Shown here one piece after another: positions 44,008 through 54,025 of a DNA stretch of 64,000 bases. Each line of letters begins with the position of its first letter. Positions within the stretch are counted from its first letter, which is position 1. The notes below the pieces were generated by a model, which had not been told where the DNA came from, searched no databases, and saw only the letters and a program-made list of their open reading frames with translations. Origin of the DNA: Pararhizobium polonicum (lineage in GTDB: Bacteria > Pseudomonadota > Alphaproteobacteria > Rhizobiales > Rhizobiaceae); the NCBI RefSeq assembly GCF_001687365.1, contig NZ_LGLV01000008.1, positions 310,001 to 374,000 of the forward strand, in the 5' to 3' direction. A program made the position numbers and the translations under genes.

Positions 44008-44685
44008 ATGGCAAGAATGTCCGCCATAGACCCTGCACCGGAAAGCATCGGAGAAAGCGCGTATCGTCGGATACGGGCCGACATCATATTCGGTCGGGTG
44101 ACGCCCGGTCAGAAACTCAAACTCGACCGTTTGAAGGATACCTACGGAACAAGCATCAGCACGCTCCGCGAAATTCTGAACAGGCTTTCTTCAGAAGGGC
44201 TTGTTCTTGCAGAAGGGCAGCGCGGCTTCGAAGTGTCGCCGGTCTCCGTTGCTGATCTGAAGGAGGTGGCCGCGCTGCGCCTGCTGCTGGAGACGCATGC
44301 GCTCGAACAATCCATTGCCGATGGCGACATGGAGTGGGAGGCCCGTCTCGTCTCGGCCCACTACAAGCTGGCCAGTATGGAGCGCCGCATGAAGGCGGGT
44401 GACATGAGCCAATCCGAAACATGGAAACGCTACGACTGGGAATTCCATCAGGCCCTGATTTCGGCCTGCGGCTCCAAATTGCTGATGGAAACCCACGCGG
44501 CGGTGTTCGACAAATATCTGCGCTACCAGATGGTCGCACTTTCCTATCGCGGCGATATCGCTGCCAACGAGCATCAGACCCTTCTGGACTGCGCCTTGCG
44601 CCGTGACGCCGAGGCAGCCAAGCAGGTTCTCGCTGTCCATATCCAGGCAGGCGTCGTGCACGCCCTGGCAGCCGGATCGCTGTAG
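44008..44685 (+). CDS. GntR-family (FadR/VanR subgroup) regulator
   Basis: The 225-residue protein has a winged helix-turn-helix (~15-75: YRRIRADIIFGRVTPGQKLKLDRLKDTYGTSISTLREILNRL) and an FCD-type helical effector domain (~85-220) with metal-site residues such as DWEFHQAL. It is divergent from the quinate/shikimate operon, so an aromatic-pathway acid is the probable effector (inference). Confidence 0.9.
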   Translation: MARMSAIDPAPESIGESAYRRIRADIIFGRVTPGQKLKLDRLKDTYGTSISTLREILNRLSSEGLVLAEGQRGFEVSPVSVADLKEVAALRLLLETHALEQSIADGDMEWEARLVSAHYKLASMERRMKAGDMSQSETWKRYDWEFHQALISACGSKLLMETHAAVFDKYLRYQMVALSYRGDIAANEHQTLLDCALRRDAEAAKQVLAVHIQAGVVHALAAGSL

Positions 44686-44837
44686 CCGGCCGTCGACTCC
44701 GTCTTGCGAACACGATTTCGAGCCGCCTGTCGCTGCCCCAGAATGGGAACGGCTTATCCCCGCGTTAACGTCCCCTGACTGTTTGCCGCAGCTCACGACA
44801 ATCCTTGGTTGGGAAAATGCTGCGTTGCGGTAGTCTG

Positions 44838-44854
44838 GCACTGCCGAGGTGCCG
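44838..44854 (+). other. Weak hairpin between GntR and glycanase genes
   Basis: GGCAC and GTGCC (5 bp, 7-base loop) followed by GATTTTATC, in the 230-bp gap. It could be a terminator but lies 150 bp after the GntR stop. Confidence 0.2.
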
Positions 44855-44915
44855 ATTTTATCAATCTGGAATGGTTGCCGCCGGCTGTCATCAGCAGCAT
44901 TGACGGGAGACGGCC

Positions 44916-46307
44916 ATGCGCAAAACGGTTCTGAACGCCCTTGGGGAAACGCTGTTCTACAGCGACAGTTCGAGCGGGTTTTTCTCGGCGACCGGCTCCG
45001 GCCCGACATTGTATGGGACGGCGGGCAATGATTCCATGTGGGGCGACAGCGCCGTGAACGTCACGATGAGCGGCGGCACGGGCGACGATATCTACTACCT
45101 CTATTCGGCGATCAACCGAGCCTATGAGGCGGCGGGCGAGGGGATAGACACGATCAGCACCTGGATGAGCTACACCCTGCCGGACAACTTCGAAAACCTC
45201 ATCGTCACCGGCGACCTGCGCCATGCCTTTGGAAATTCCGCCGACAACATCATCACGGGTGGCACGGGGCGGCAGACGATCGACGGCGGTGCTGGCAATG
45301 ATGTGCTCACCGGCGGCGGCGGCGCGGATACCTTCATTTTCAGCAAGGGCAACGGCAGCGACCTGATCACCGATTTTGCCGCCGACGATACCGTCCGGCT
45401 GAACGGTTACTCCCTGACATCCTTTGACCAGCTTCTTAGCAATACCACGCAGGAGGGAGCCAATCTCCGGCTCGATCTTGGCGATGGCGAAAGCCTGGTC
45501 TTTGCCGACACGACGGCGTCCGATCTGAATGCCGGTCAATTCGAACTGAGCCTTGATCGCTCCGCCCTGACGCAGACGTTCAACGACAACTTCGATACAC
45601 TTTCGCTGGTCAATGGAACGAGCGGCGTCTGGGAAGCAAAATACTGGTGGGCGCCGGACAAGGGCGCGACCTTGACGGAAAATGGCGAACTGCAGTGGTA
45701 CGTCAATCCGCTCTATGCGCCGACATCCGCCGTCAACCCGTTTTCCATCGATAACGGGGTGCTGACGATCACCGCGGAACAGACGCCCGCCTCGATCAGC
45801 GCGGAAGTCGAAGGATATGACTATACCTCGGGCATGCTGACGACCCACGCATCCTTTGCGCAGACCTACGGCTATTTCGAAATCCGCGCCGATATGCCGG
45901 ACGACAAAGGCGTATGGCCGGCTTTCTGGCTGCTTCCGGAGGATGGCTCCTGGCCGCCGGAGCTGGACGTCGTGGAAATGCGTGGTCAGGATCCGAACAC
46001 CGTGCACGTGACCGTTCACTCGAACGAGACAGGCTCGCAGACCTCGGTTTCCTCCGCCGTCAGCGTCTCCGATACGGAAGGCTTCCACACCTATGGCGTC
46101 CTGTGGCAGGAGGACGAGATCGTCTGGTATATCGACGACGTTGCCGTTGCCCGCGCCGATACGCCCTCCGACATGCATGAGCCGATGTATATGCTGGTCA
46201 ATCTCGCCGTCGGAGGCATGGCCGGTACGCCGACGGATGGCCTTCCCGATGGTTCGGAAATGAAGATCGACTATATCCGTGCCTATACGCTGGACGATCT
46301 CGCCTAG
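44916..46307 (+). CDS. RTX-repeat GH16 glycanase (ExsH/PlyA type)
   Basis: The 463-residue extracellular glycanase has N-terminal calcium-binding RTX-like repeats (~30-160: GTAGNDSMWGDS, GGTGDDIYYL, DGGAGNDVLTGGGGADTF). A GH16 domain follows (~222-460) with catalytic Glu349-Leu-Asp351-Val-Val-Glu354. There is no Sec signal peptide, so export by a type I (PrsDE-like) system is expected. Rhizobial relatives shorten exopolysaccharide such as succinoglycan. No exo or prs genes are in this window. Confidence 0.9.
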   Translation: MRKTVLNALGETLFYSDSSSGFFSATGSGPTLYGTAGNDSMWGDSAVNVTMSGGTGDDIYYLYSAINRAYEAAGEGIDTISTWMSYTLPDNFENLIVTGDLRHAFGNSADNIITGGTGRQTIDGGAGNDVLTGGGGADTFIFSKGNGSDLITDFAADDTVRLNGYSLTSFDQLLSNTTQEGANLRLDLGDGESLVFADTTASDLNAGQFELSLDRSALTQTFNDNFDTLSLVNGTSGVWEAKYWWAPDKGATLTENGELQWYVNPLYAPTSAVNPFSIDNGVLTITAEQTPASISAEVEGYDYTSGMLTTHASFAQTYGYFEIRADMPDDKGVWPAFWLLPEDGSWPPELDVVEMRGQDPNTVHVTVHSNETGSQTSVSSAVSVSDTEGFHTYGVLWQEDEIVWYIDDVAVARADTPSDMHEPMYMLVNLAVGGMAGTPTDGLPDGSEMKIDYIRAYTLDDLA

Positions 46308-47536
46308 CTGCGCTCTTCCCAGACCTTCGCGAGTTCGACGATGGTCTGGACGGCCTTTTCCATGTCCTGCCGGCTGATCCATTCCAGCGGCGAGTGGAAA
46401 GCGTGGCCGCCAGCGAAGATGTTGGGGCAGGGCAGGCCCATGAACGACAGGCGCGAACCATCGGTCCCGCCGCGGATACTGCCGCGCACCGGCGCCATGC
46501 CCGCGCGGCGGATGGCTTCGACGGCGTTGTCGACGATTTCCGGATGGCGGTCGAGCACGATCTTCATGTTGCGATACTGTTGCTTGACCTCGAACGTGTA
46601 GGAGGAGCCGGGATAATCCGGCATGACATCTTTCACGATCGCCTCGATCATCGCTTCCTTTGCCGCAAGACCTTCGTCATCGAAGTCGCGGACAATCAGG
46701 CTGATGGTTGCCTTCTCCATCGAGCCGGTAACGCCCGTGGGGTGAACGAAGCCCTCCTTGCCGGACGTCGTTTCGGGCGCAACATGCTTCGGCAGCCGGT
46801 CGATGATGGCGCCGGCGATCTTGATGGCGTTTTCCATCTTGCCCTTGGCAAAGCCCGGATGGATGGCAACGCCCTGAATGCCGATCTCGACGCCATCTGC
46901 CGAAAATGTCTCGTCCTCGATATGACCGGCCGTTTCACCGTCCATGGTGTAGGCGAACTGCGCACCCAGCTTTTCAAGGTCGACTTTATCGACACCGCGC
47001 CCGATTTCTTCATCCACGGTGAAGAGGAGCTTGATCGCCCCGTGCTTGATACTCGGACTGTCGATCAGGAATTGCGCTGCCGTCATGATCTCGGCAAGGC
47101 CGGCCTTGTCGTCGGCGCCAAGCAAGGTCGTGCCGTCGGTGGTGATGATGTCGTTGCCGATCTGGTCGCGCAGTGCGGGATGATCGGCAACGCGGATGAT
47201 CTGCTGCGGATCGCCTGAAAGCTGGATATCGCCGCCGGCATAGCTGCGGATCAACTGTGGCTTGACGTTCGTTCCGGTGAAATCGGGCGCCGTATCCATG
47301 TGCGAGCAGAAGCAGATGACGGGCACCGGCTTGTCGACATTCGATGGAATGGTCGCATAGACGTAGCCGTGTTCGTCCATATGCGCATCCGAAAGGCCGA
47401 TGGTCAGCAGTTCCTCGACCAGTATCCGGCCAAGGGTCTTCTGCTTTTCGGTCGACGGCTGTGTTGCCGATTTGGGATCGGACTGGGTGTCGATGACGAC
47501 GTAGCGGAGGAAGCGATCGGTCACGGTGTCGGTCAT
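46304..47536 (-). CDS. pepT: Peptidase T, tripeptide aminopeptidase
   Basis: The 410-residue M20 zinc peptidase removes N-terminal residues from tripeptides. It has CFCSHMDTAPD (first metal His), TTDGTTLLGADDKAGLAEI (bridging Asp) and LLFTVDEEIGRGVD (catalytic Glu). ATG 47536 gives the normal PepT start MTDTVTDRFLRYVVIDTQSD. It overlaps the glycanase gene end by 4 bp (convergent) and is divergent from the ABC-F gene. Confidence 0.93.
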   Translation of the reverse strand: MTDTVTDRFLRYVVIDTQSDPKSATQPSTEKQKTLGRILVEELLTIGLSDAHMDEHGYVYATIPSNVDKPVPVICFCSHMDTAPDFTGTNVKPQLIRSYAGGDIQLSGDPQQIIRVADHPALRDQIGNDIITTDGTTLLGADDKAGLAEIMTAAQFLIDSPSIKHGAIKLLFTVDEEIGRGVDKVDLEKLGAQFAYTMDGETAGHIEDETFSADGVEIGIQGVAIHPGFAKGKMENAIKIAGAIIDRLPKHVAPETTSGKEGFVHPTGVTGSMEKATISLIVRDFDDEGLAAKEAMIEAIVKDVMPDYPGSSYTFEVKQQYRNMKIVLDRHPEIVDNAVEAIRRAGMAPVRGSIRGGTDGSRLSFMGLPCPNIFAGGHAFHSPLEWISRQDMEKAVQTIVELAKVWEERS

Positions 47537-47682
47537 GGGCTGGCTCCATTGCGGGTGCGTCCGGTGCCTTTCTGTAGCCTTGACCAGTGCCACAGTGAAG
47601 ACTCTTCGCGGGAAAAGCCCGTCAAAAAGACACGGATCCGGGCATCGAAAACCTGCGACATTCGCCAAAACACGTGCCATAA

Positions 47683-47714
47683 GGGCGCCGCAACATTCTT
47701 GGGCGCCGCAACAT
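47683..47714 (+). repeat. 14-bp perfect direct repeat at the ABC-F start
   Basis: GGGCGCCGCAACAT occurs at 47683-47696 and again at 47701-47714, separated by TCTT. The second copy runs into the ATG start codon. It is probably a short tandem duplication; it may alter translation initiation. Confidence 0.7.
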
Positions 47715-49335
47715 GATCCGTATTGAAAATATCAGCAAGCAGTTGAGCCACCGCATTCTCTTCATCGAGGCTTCCGCAGCGCTCAACAAGGGCGAGAAGA
47801 TCGGCCTTGTCGGGCCGAACGGTGCCGGCAAGACGACGGTCTTCCGGATGATCACCGGCGAAGAACAGCCTGACGAAGGTCAGGTGGCGGTGGAAAAGGG
47901 GGTCACCATCGGCTACTTCAATCAGGATGTGGGTGAGATGGAAGGCCGCAGCGCCGTTGCCGAGGTGATGGATGGCGCCGGCCCGGTCAGCATCGTTGCC
48001 GCCGAACTGCGCGAACTCGAGACCGCCATGGTCGATCCCGACCGGCTGGACGAGATGGATGCGATCATCGAGCGCTACGGCGAGGTGCAGGCGCGCTACG
48101 AGGAGCTGGACGGCTATGCGCTGGACGGACGGGCGCGCGAGGTTCTGTCGGGTCTGAGCTTCACCCAGGAAATGATGGACGGCGATGTCGGCAAGCTGTC
48201 GGGCGGCTGGAAGATGCGCGTGGCGCTCGCCCGCATTCTGCTGATGCGCCCCGATGTCATGCTGCTCGACGAACCGAGCAACCATCTGGATCTGGAAAGC
48301 CTGATCTGGCTGGAGGAGTTCCTCAAGGGCTACGAGGGCGCGCTTCTGATGACCTCCCATGACCGCGAGTTCATGAACCGTATCGTTACCAAGCTGATCG
48401 AGATCGACGGCGGCGGATTGACGACCTATTCGGGCGATTATGAATTCTACGAGCAGCAGCGGGCGCTGAACGAGAAGCACCAGCTGGCGCAATTCGAGCG
48501 GCAGCAGGCGATGCTGGCCAAGGAAATCAAGTTCATCGAGCGTTTCAAGGCCCGCGCCTCGCATGCAGCCCAGGTGCAGAGCCGCGTGAAGAAGCTCGAC
48601 AAGATCGAACGGGTCGAGCCGCCCAAGCGCCGCCAGGTCGTTGCGTTCGAATTCCAGCCGGCGCCACGCTCCGGCGAAGACGTCATCAACCTGAAAAACG
48701 TGCACAAGAGCTATGGCAGCCGGAGCATCTATGAGGGGCTGGACTTCATGGTACGGCGCAAGGAGCGCTGGTGCATCATGGGCATCAACGGTGCCGGCAA
48801 ATCCACGCTTCTGAAGCTGGTGACGGGCTCCACCGAGCCGGACCAGGGCACCGTCGCGCTGGGCGCCAGCGTCAAGATGGGCTATTTCGCCCAGCACGCG
48901 ATGGATCTGCTCGACGGCGAGCGCACGGTGTTCGAAACGCTGGAACACGAATTCCCGCGGGCCGGACAAGGACCGCTCAGGGCGCTGGCCGGCTGTTTCG
49001 GCTTTTCCGGTGATGACGTGGAAAAGCGTTGCCGGGTGCTGTCTGGCGGCGAGAAGGCGCGGCTGGTCATGGCGATCATGCTGTTTGACCCGCCCAATCT
49101 GCTGGTACTCGATGAGCCGACCAACCATCTGGACCTCGACACCAAGGAAATGCTCATCAAGGCCTTGTCCGAATACGAGGGCACCATGCTGTTCGTGTCG
49201 CACGACCGGCATTTCCTCGGTGCGCTGTCGAACCGGGTGCTGGAACTGACGCCGGATGGCATCCACGAATATGGCGGCGGCTACACGGAATACGTGGCGC
49301 GCACCGGCCATGAGGCTCCGGGCCTCCGGAGCTGA
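47713..49335 (+). CDS. ABC-F family ATPase
   Basis: The 540-residue cytoplasmic protein has two ATPase domains and no membrane segments. Domain 1 has GPNGAGKTT (~35), LSGGWKMRVALA and LLLDEPSNHLDL; domain 2 has GINGAGKST (~357), LSGGEKARL and LVLDEPTNHLDL. A charged linker lies between (~240-320). ABC-F proteins act on ribosomes; most rhizobial copies are housekeeping (EttA/Uup/YbiT-like), a few protect against antibiotics. No normal ribosome site precedes the ATG. Confidence 0.93.
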   Translation: MIRIENISKQLSHRILFIEASAALNKGEKIGLVGPNGAGKTTVFRMITGEEQPDEGQVAVEKGVTIGYFNQDVGEMEGRSAVAEVMDGAGPVSIVAAELRELETAMVDPDRLDEMDAIIERYGEVQARYEELDGYALDGRAREVLSGLSFTQEMMDGDVGKLSGGWKMRVALARILLMRPDVMLLDEPSNHLDLESLIWLEEFLKGYEGALLMTSHDREFMNRIVTKLIEIDGGGLTTYSGDYEFYEQQRALNEKHQLAQFERQQAMLAKEIKFIERFKARASHAAQVQSRVKKLDKIERVEPPKRRQVVAFEFQPAPRSGEDVINLKNVHKSYGSRSIYEGLDFMVRRKERWCIMGINGAGKSTLLKLVTGSTEPDQGTVALGASVKMGYFAQHAMDLLDGERTVFETLEHEFPRAGQGPLRALAGCFGFSGDDVEKRCRVLSGGEKARLVMAIMLFDPPNLLVLDEPTNHLDLDTKEMLIKALSEYEGTMLFVSHDRHFLGALSNRVLELTPDGIHEYGGGYTEYVARTGHEAPGLRS

Positions 49336-49534
49336 TGGAAAGCATCGGGCATTGCCGGTGTTGGCTGAATGATATGGAAGAATGCCAAGATACTGCGGAA
49401 GACGGCCCAGCGGCGCATGGCTTGACCTCATCGGTCAACGCCATCGCTTCGTAGCAAGACCCGTTTGCGGTATTTTCGGCATGTCTACACAATCTCTGGC
49501 TTGCAAACTGGTTTGCGCATCGCAATCATAGGCA

Positions 49535-52210
49535 ATGGTCAGCAATCAAACCCGATTTCAGCCGCCGGCGAGCGGCTATCAGCCGATCCGGCGCCGCAGC
49601 CTTCTGCTGCAATTGCAGCATTCAAGTCCCCGGCGGCTGACAACCATCGTCGCGCCCGCCGGCTACGGAAAGACCTCGCTCGGCGCGCAATGGTACAATC
49701 TTCTGAAAGACGAAGGCGGCAATCCGGTTTGGATTCCGCTGGAACATGACGACTGCGACCAGAGCCGTTTTCTTCTGGCGATACTGGAGCCCCTCGAGCA
49801 TCTGCTGCCGGACGAGGCACGCGGGATCGACGCTGGCAGCATGCCGGTCGCGGCACTTCTCTCGGTTCTGATCACGCGCCTGCGCCGCATAGAGACGCCG
49901 GTTACGCTTTTCCTTGACGACTACCATTTCGCCCAGACCGATGCGACGGAATCGCTGATGGCGAAGCTCTTGGCAGCGGGCGATCTGAGCCATGTGGCGT
50001 TCGTTCTGATCTCGCGCAGTTCGCCGCGATTTCCGACCTCGACCCTGCGTCTCAACGGTGAACTCAAGCAGATCGGCGTCACCGATCTGAGCTTTTCCGA
50101 CGCGGAGGCGCAGGAGTTTTTTGCAAGCAAGGCCGCAAAACTGACGCCCGAGCAGGTGGGCGAACTGAACCACCGTACCGAGGGTTGGGCGGTCGCGCTG
50201 CAGATGGTCCGGGTGCTCGTCAATGACAGAATCGAAAGCGGCGCCATCCTGTCGTCGTTCGACGGCAGCAATGCAGAGATGGGCCGTTATCTTTCCGAAC
50301 AGGTGTTTTCCAGCCTACCCGAAGACATCCGCCATTTCCTGACCGAAACGGCGTCGCTTCCCGCTGTCAGCCGGGCTCTCGTTGCTGCCGTTTCCGGCCA
50401 GGCGGATGCCGCGGCACTCTTCAACCGGCTGGGGGACCATGCGCTTCCAATCGCCGTTCTTGATGGCCAGGGGACATGGATCCGCTATCATCCGGTCTTC
50501 AACAGCTTTCTGAAGGAGGAGGCCGAACGGGTCGGCATCGAGACCGGTCAGGTGCTGAAAAAGGCCGCGCGCTGGTTTGCTGCGCGCAACGACTGCGATG
50601 CGGCGGTGCGGCATGCCTTGCTGGCTAGCGATGCGGAGCTGGCCGCGGAGATCGTCGAGGATGCCGGCGGCTGGCGGCGGGTCTATGCGACGACGCGCGG
50701 CGGTACGCTGCTGTTTCGCACCTTGATCGATCGGGCCGCCGACATCAATCTTGCCGCTTTTCCACTGACGACGCTCGGGCTTTCGGTGATCAGCGCCAAG
50801 GCCGGCCAGCTGGACGCAGCCAACCATTATCTGGCGATCGCCGAACGGGCGATCGCCAGTGAGAAACTGTTACGCGATCTGCGGGTGGTCCGCGTCCTCA
50901 TGTCGCTGTACACCGACCGCTGGGCGACGGCATCCGACCTGTCGGCGCTGGAGGCCGATCTGTCGCAAGACCGCGATATGGAGCTGATCCACCGCGCGCT
51001 GGCGCTGAATATGCTGTCCTACAACTTCCTGATCCGCACTGATCTTGAGCGTGCCCTGCATTACGGACAGCTCGCCATGCGGGCCTTCCGCGACGGTGGC
51101 GCGGATTTCGGTGCCATGCATCTCTATACCCATATCGGTCAGGCGGCGTTTTTCAGTGGCGACAGCGCGAGTGCTGCGGATGCGTACCGAAACCTGATTG
51201 CCGAGGCACAAACCAATATCGGCGAGGGCAGCGATCTTGACGCCGTCGGTCAAGTCTTGCAGAGCGAAGTTCTCTCCATGGGCGGCGAACGGCAGGCTGC
51301 ATCGTCCGCCCTCTCCTGGGCGCTGCCGCATCTGGAGCGGCATGATACCTGGTTCGATCTGCTGGCCGCCGGCTTCACGGCACAGCAGCGGGTGTTCCGG
51401 CTGAATGATGACGTGATGGCGGCCCATACCGCCATCGACACGGCCCGTGCGGCGGCCCGGCGCCGGGGCTTCGACCGGTTGACCCGGCTGATCGACGGCG
51501 AGCGTGCGACGCTGCTGATCGCTTCGGGAGACGTCGAGGAGGCGATCCGCTACGCTGATGTCTGCGGCTTCACTGCACAGAGCGCCCGGTCCGACGGGGC
51601 CAACAACCTGGCTGTTCATCTGCGTGGCTGCGTTCCGGCTCTCCTGTGGGTACGGATCCATGCGGCGCTCGGCGAGACCGCACGGGCGCGCGCTGTTTTC
51701 CAGAGCCTTGTCACGCAGCAGGCCCAAAAGCCGCATGTGCCGCGTCGCATCGAACTCGGCTTCATCGATATCCGCCTGCTGCTTGCGGAAGGTGAACTGC
51801 AGAAGGCCGCCGCGACGCTGTCCGATCTGATGCTGTCGCTGCCGGTTGCCGATTACCGGGCAATCCTGCAGGTCGAAGGTGCAGAATTCGCAGACCGGCT
51901 GCGGTCATTGGCAGGCTCCCAGGATGTCCCGGCCATCGTGTCGCAACGGCTCATCCATGTTCTTGATACCGTACCGCCTGCGCGGGGTATTGCCGCGGCC
52001 ACCATGCCGGAGACCGGCAGCCTGACCGAACGCGAGCGCGGTGTAATGCATCTTTTGAGCGCTGGTCTCAGCAACAAGGAAATCGGCCGCAAACTCAAGC
52101 TCAGCGACAACACGGTGAAATTTCACCTGCGCAATATCTTTGCCAAGTTGAACGTGACGACGCGAACGGCAGCGGTCATGGCCGGACGCGATATCGGCGT
52201 ACACTCATGA
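49535..52210 (+). CDS. MalT-like LuxR-family activator (LAL type)
   Basis: This 891-residue regulator has an N-terminal STAND ATPase (Walker A APAGYGKTS, ~40-48; Walker B TLFLDDYH), a long helical repeat sensor (~350-800) and a C-terminal LuxR helix-turn-helix (~829-885, LTERERGVMHLLSAGLSNKEIGRKL). Such activators bind ATP and an inducer, then DNA. It is followed by the hydantoinase-PotABCD operon, which it probably activates from the repeats at 52218-52267. Confidence 0.92.
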   Translation: MVSNQTRFQPPASGYQPIRRRSLLLQLQHSSPRRLTTIVAPAGYGKTSLGAQWYNLLKDEGGNPVWIPLEHDDCDQSRFLLAILEPLEHLLPDEARGIDAGSMPVAALLSVLITRLRRIETPVTLFLDDYHFAQTDATESLMAKLLAAGDLSHVAFVLISRSSPRFPTSTLRLNGELKQIGVTDLSFSDAEAQEFFASKAAKLTPEQVGELNHRTEGWAVALQMVRVLVNDRIESGAILSSFDGSNAEMGRYLSEQVFSSLPEDIRHFLTETASLPAVSRALVAAVSGQADAAALFNRLGDHALPIAVLDGQGTWIRYHPVFNSFLKEEAERVGIETGQVLKKAARWFAARNDCDAAVRHALLASDAELAAEIVEDAGGWRRVYATTRGGTLLFRTLIDRAADINLAAFPLTTLGLSVISAKAGQLDAANHYLAIAERAIASEKLLRDLRVVRVLMSLYTDRWATASDLSALEADLSQDRDMELIHRALALNMLSYNFLIRTDLERALHYGQLAMRAFRDGGADFGAMHLYTHIGQAAFFSGDSASAADAYRNLIAEAQTNIGEGSDLDAVGQVLQSEVLSMGGERQAASSALSWALPHLERHDTWFDLLAAGFTAQQRVFRLNDDVMAAHTAIDTARAAARRRGFDRLTRLIDGERATLLIASGDVEEAIRYADVCGFTAQSARSDGANNLAVHLRGCVPALLWVRIHAALGETARARAVFQSLVTQQAQKPHVPRRIELGFIDIRLLLAEGELQKAAATLSDLMLSLPVADYRAILQVEGAEFADRLRSLAGSQDVPAIVSQRLIHVLDTVPPARGIAAATMPETGSLTERERGVMHLLSAGLSNKEIGRKLKLSDNTVKFHLRNIFAKLNVTTRTAAVMAGRDIGVHS

Positions 52211-52217
52211 ACTGGCA

Positions 52218-52267
52218 CCTACCCAAACGGGTGGGACGCGTCAAAAACCACCCACCCATCTGGTAGG
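52218..52267. promoter_or_regulatory. Nested inverted repeats upstream of hyuB
   Basis: CCTACCC (52218-52224), 4 bases, GGGTGGG (52229-52235), then CCACCCACCC (52248-52257), 4 bases, GGTAGG (52262-52267). The outer and inner arms are mutually complementary. It lies between the regulator stop and the hyuB start and is the likely activator site. Confidence 0.45.
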
Positions 52268-52330
52268 CTACCTGCCTTCAACGAACGCCCCTAGTTTGCC
52301 CTCAACAAGAAAAACGAGGGTGACGAGACG

Positions 52331-54025
52331 ATGACCACCGGGCAACATCCCGTCGATGCCGTGACGCAGGAAATCATCGAAGGCAAGCTGATGGCGACCG
52401 TCGATGAAATGGGTATCGTCATGGCGCGCACCAGCATGAGCCCGGTCATCTACGAAGTGCTCGATTTCGCCTGCGGCCTTCTGACCGCCGATGGTGAACT
52501 GGTCGCCCAGATGAACGGCATCACCCTGTTTACCGGCACCTTCGGTGTGCAGGTGAAGGCTCTTATCGAGAAGTTTACGGACAATCTCGCCGATGGCGAT
52601 ATCCTGCTGTCCAACGATCCCTATGCGGGCGGCACGCATGCCTGCGATTTTGCCATCGTCAAGCCGTTGTTCATCGACGGCAAAATCCTCGCCTATGCCA
52701 TCAATGTTGCGCATTACCTCGATGTCGGCGGGTCGGTGCCCGGAAGCCTTGCGCCCGATGCCACCTCGGTGTTTCAGGAGGGGCTGCGCCTGCCGGGCGT
52801 CAAGATCGTCCGTGCCGATGTCTTTTCCGACGAAATCCTGCACATCGTCAGCGAGAATGTCCGGCTGCCTGAAATCGCGCTAGGCGACCTCAACGCACAG
52901 GTGGCAACGGTGCGGGTCGCCGCGCGGCGTATGGCGGAACTTTCCGCCAAGTACGGGGCTGGGGTTGTCGAAGCCGCCTTCGCCAATCTCCTGTCCGCAA
53001 GCGAATCCCGCAGCCGCGCCGCCATCACCGCGCTCCCCGACGGCCGCTACGAGGCTGCCGACATCATCGATGGAGACGGAGTCAGCCTTGCGCCGATCCC
53101 TGTCAATGTGGTGGTGACCATTGCCGGCGACCGCATCACGGCCGATTTCACCGGCTGTCCGCCAGCCGTTGCCGGGCCGATCAACTGTGCCCGCGGTGCG
53201 TTGCAGTCGGCAGTCAGGACGATCGTCAAGGCGATGGTCGGCCCCCAGGAACCCTCCAACGAAGGCTGGTTCCGGCCGCTCACCGTCATCGCGCCGGCCG
53301 GCACCATCTTCACCGCCGAAAAACCTTCGCCGACCGGCTGGTACTACGAGGGGTCGGTACATGCGTCGGAACTGGTCTGGAAGGCGCTGGCGCCGCTGAT
53401 GCCGTCGCGGTTTTCCGCCGGATCCTATTCCAGCCTCTGCGTCGTCTATATTTCCGGCAAGGACCGGAGCGGCCAGCCATTCATCCACATCGAGCCGCAA
53501 CACGGCGGCTGGGGGGCGAGCGAGCATCGCGACGGCGCCGACGCGCTGATCGCGCTCACCGACGGCGATACCTACAATTATTCGGTCGAAGTGATCGAGG
53601 CGCGGTTTCCGCTGCGGGTCAAGCGCTACGGCTTCAATGTCGAGGGTGGCACGGGTGCCGGCCGCAGGCGCGGCGGCTTCGGCATCGTGCGGGAATACGA
53701 GATCCTCGGTGAAGACGCATCCGCCTATGGCAGTTTCGGGCGCACGGCAACGCAACCCTGGGGCATGGATGGCGGCGGGCAGGGAAGCGTGAATAGGCTG
53801 CAGATCGCACCGGCAAAGGGGGGCGCGCTGCAAACCTATGGCCGCGTCGCCCATATCGATCTGAACAGAGGCGATGTTCTGCGCGTGATCACCGGCGGCG
53901 GCGGTGGCTGGGGCGATGCCTGCGAGCGCGAACCTCTGCTGGTCGAGCAGGATCTGCGCAACGGCTTTCTGACGGAGGCACAGGCCTCCAGTCTCTACGG
54001 GTACAACACGAGGATTTCAGGATGA
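52331..54025 (+). CDS. hyuB: Hydantoinase B/oxoprolinase family protein
   Basis: The 564-residue subunit matches HyuB: AVTQEIIEGKLMATVDEMGIVMARTSMSPVIYE, LLSNDPYAGGTHACDF and GGGGGWGDACERE near the end. With HyuA it forms ATP-dependent hydantoinase, 5-oxoprolinase or acetone/acetophenone-carboxylase-like enzymes. The substrate is not determined. Its stop overlaps hyuA by 4 bp. HyuB preceding HyuA reverses the common order. Confidence 0.92.
   Translation: MTTGQHPVDAVTQEIIEGKLMATVDEMGIVMARTSMSPVIYEVLDFACGLLTADGELVAQMNGITLFTGTFGVQVKALIEKFTDNLADGDILLSNDPYAGGTHACDFAIVKPLFIDGKILAYAINVAHYLDVGGSVPGSLAPDATSVFQEGLRLPGVKIVRADVFSDEILHIVSENVRLPEIALGDLNAQVATVRVAARRMAELSAKYGAGVVEAAFANLLSASESRSRAAITALPDGRYEAADIIDGDGVSLAPIPVNVVVTIAGDRITADFTGCPPAVAGPINCARGALQSAVRTIVKAMVGPQEPSNEGWFRPLTVIAPAGTIFTAEKPSPTGWYYEGSVHASELVWKALAPLMPSRFSAGSYSSLCVVYISGKDRSGQPFIHIEPQHGGWGASEHRDGADALIALTDGDTYNYSVEVIEARFPLRVKRYGFNVEGGTGAGRRRGGFGIVREYEILGEDASAYGSFGRTATQPWGMDGGGQGSVNRLQIAPAKGGALQTYGRVAHIDLNRGDVLRVITGGGGGWGDACEREPLLVEQDLRNGFLTEAQASSLYGYNTRISG

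Noticed and set aside
47533-49431. 632-residue minus-strand frame opposite the ABC-F gene
   Set aside because: It is antisense to two clear Walker A/B domains.
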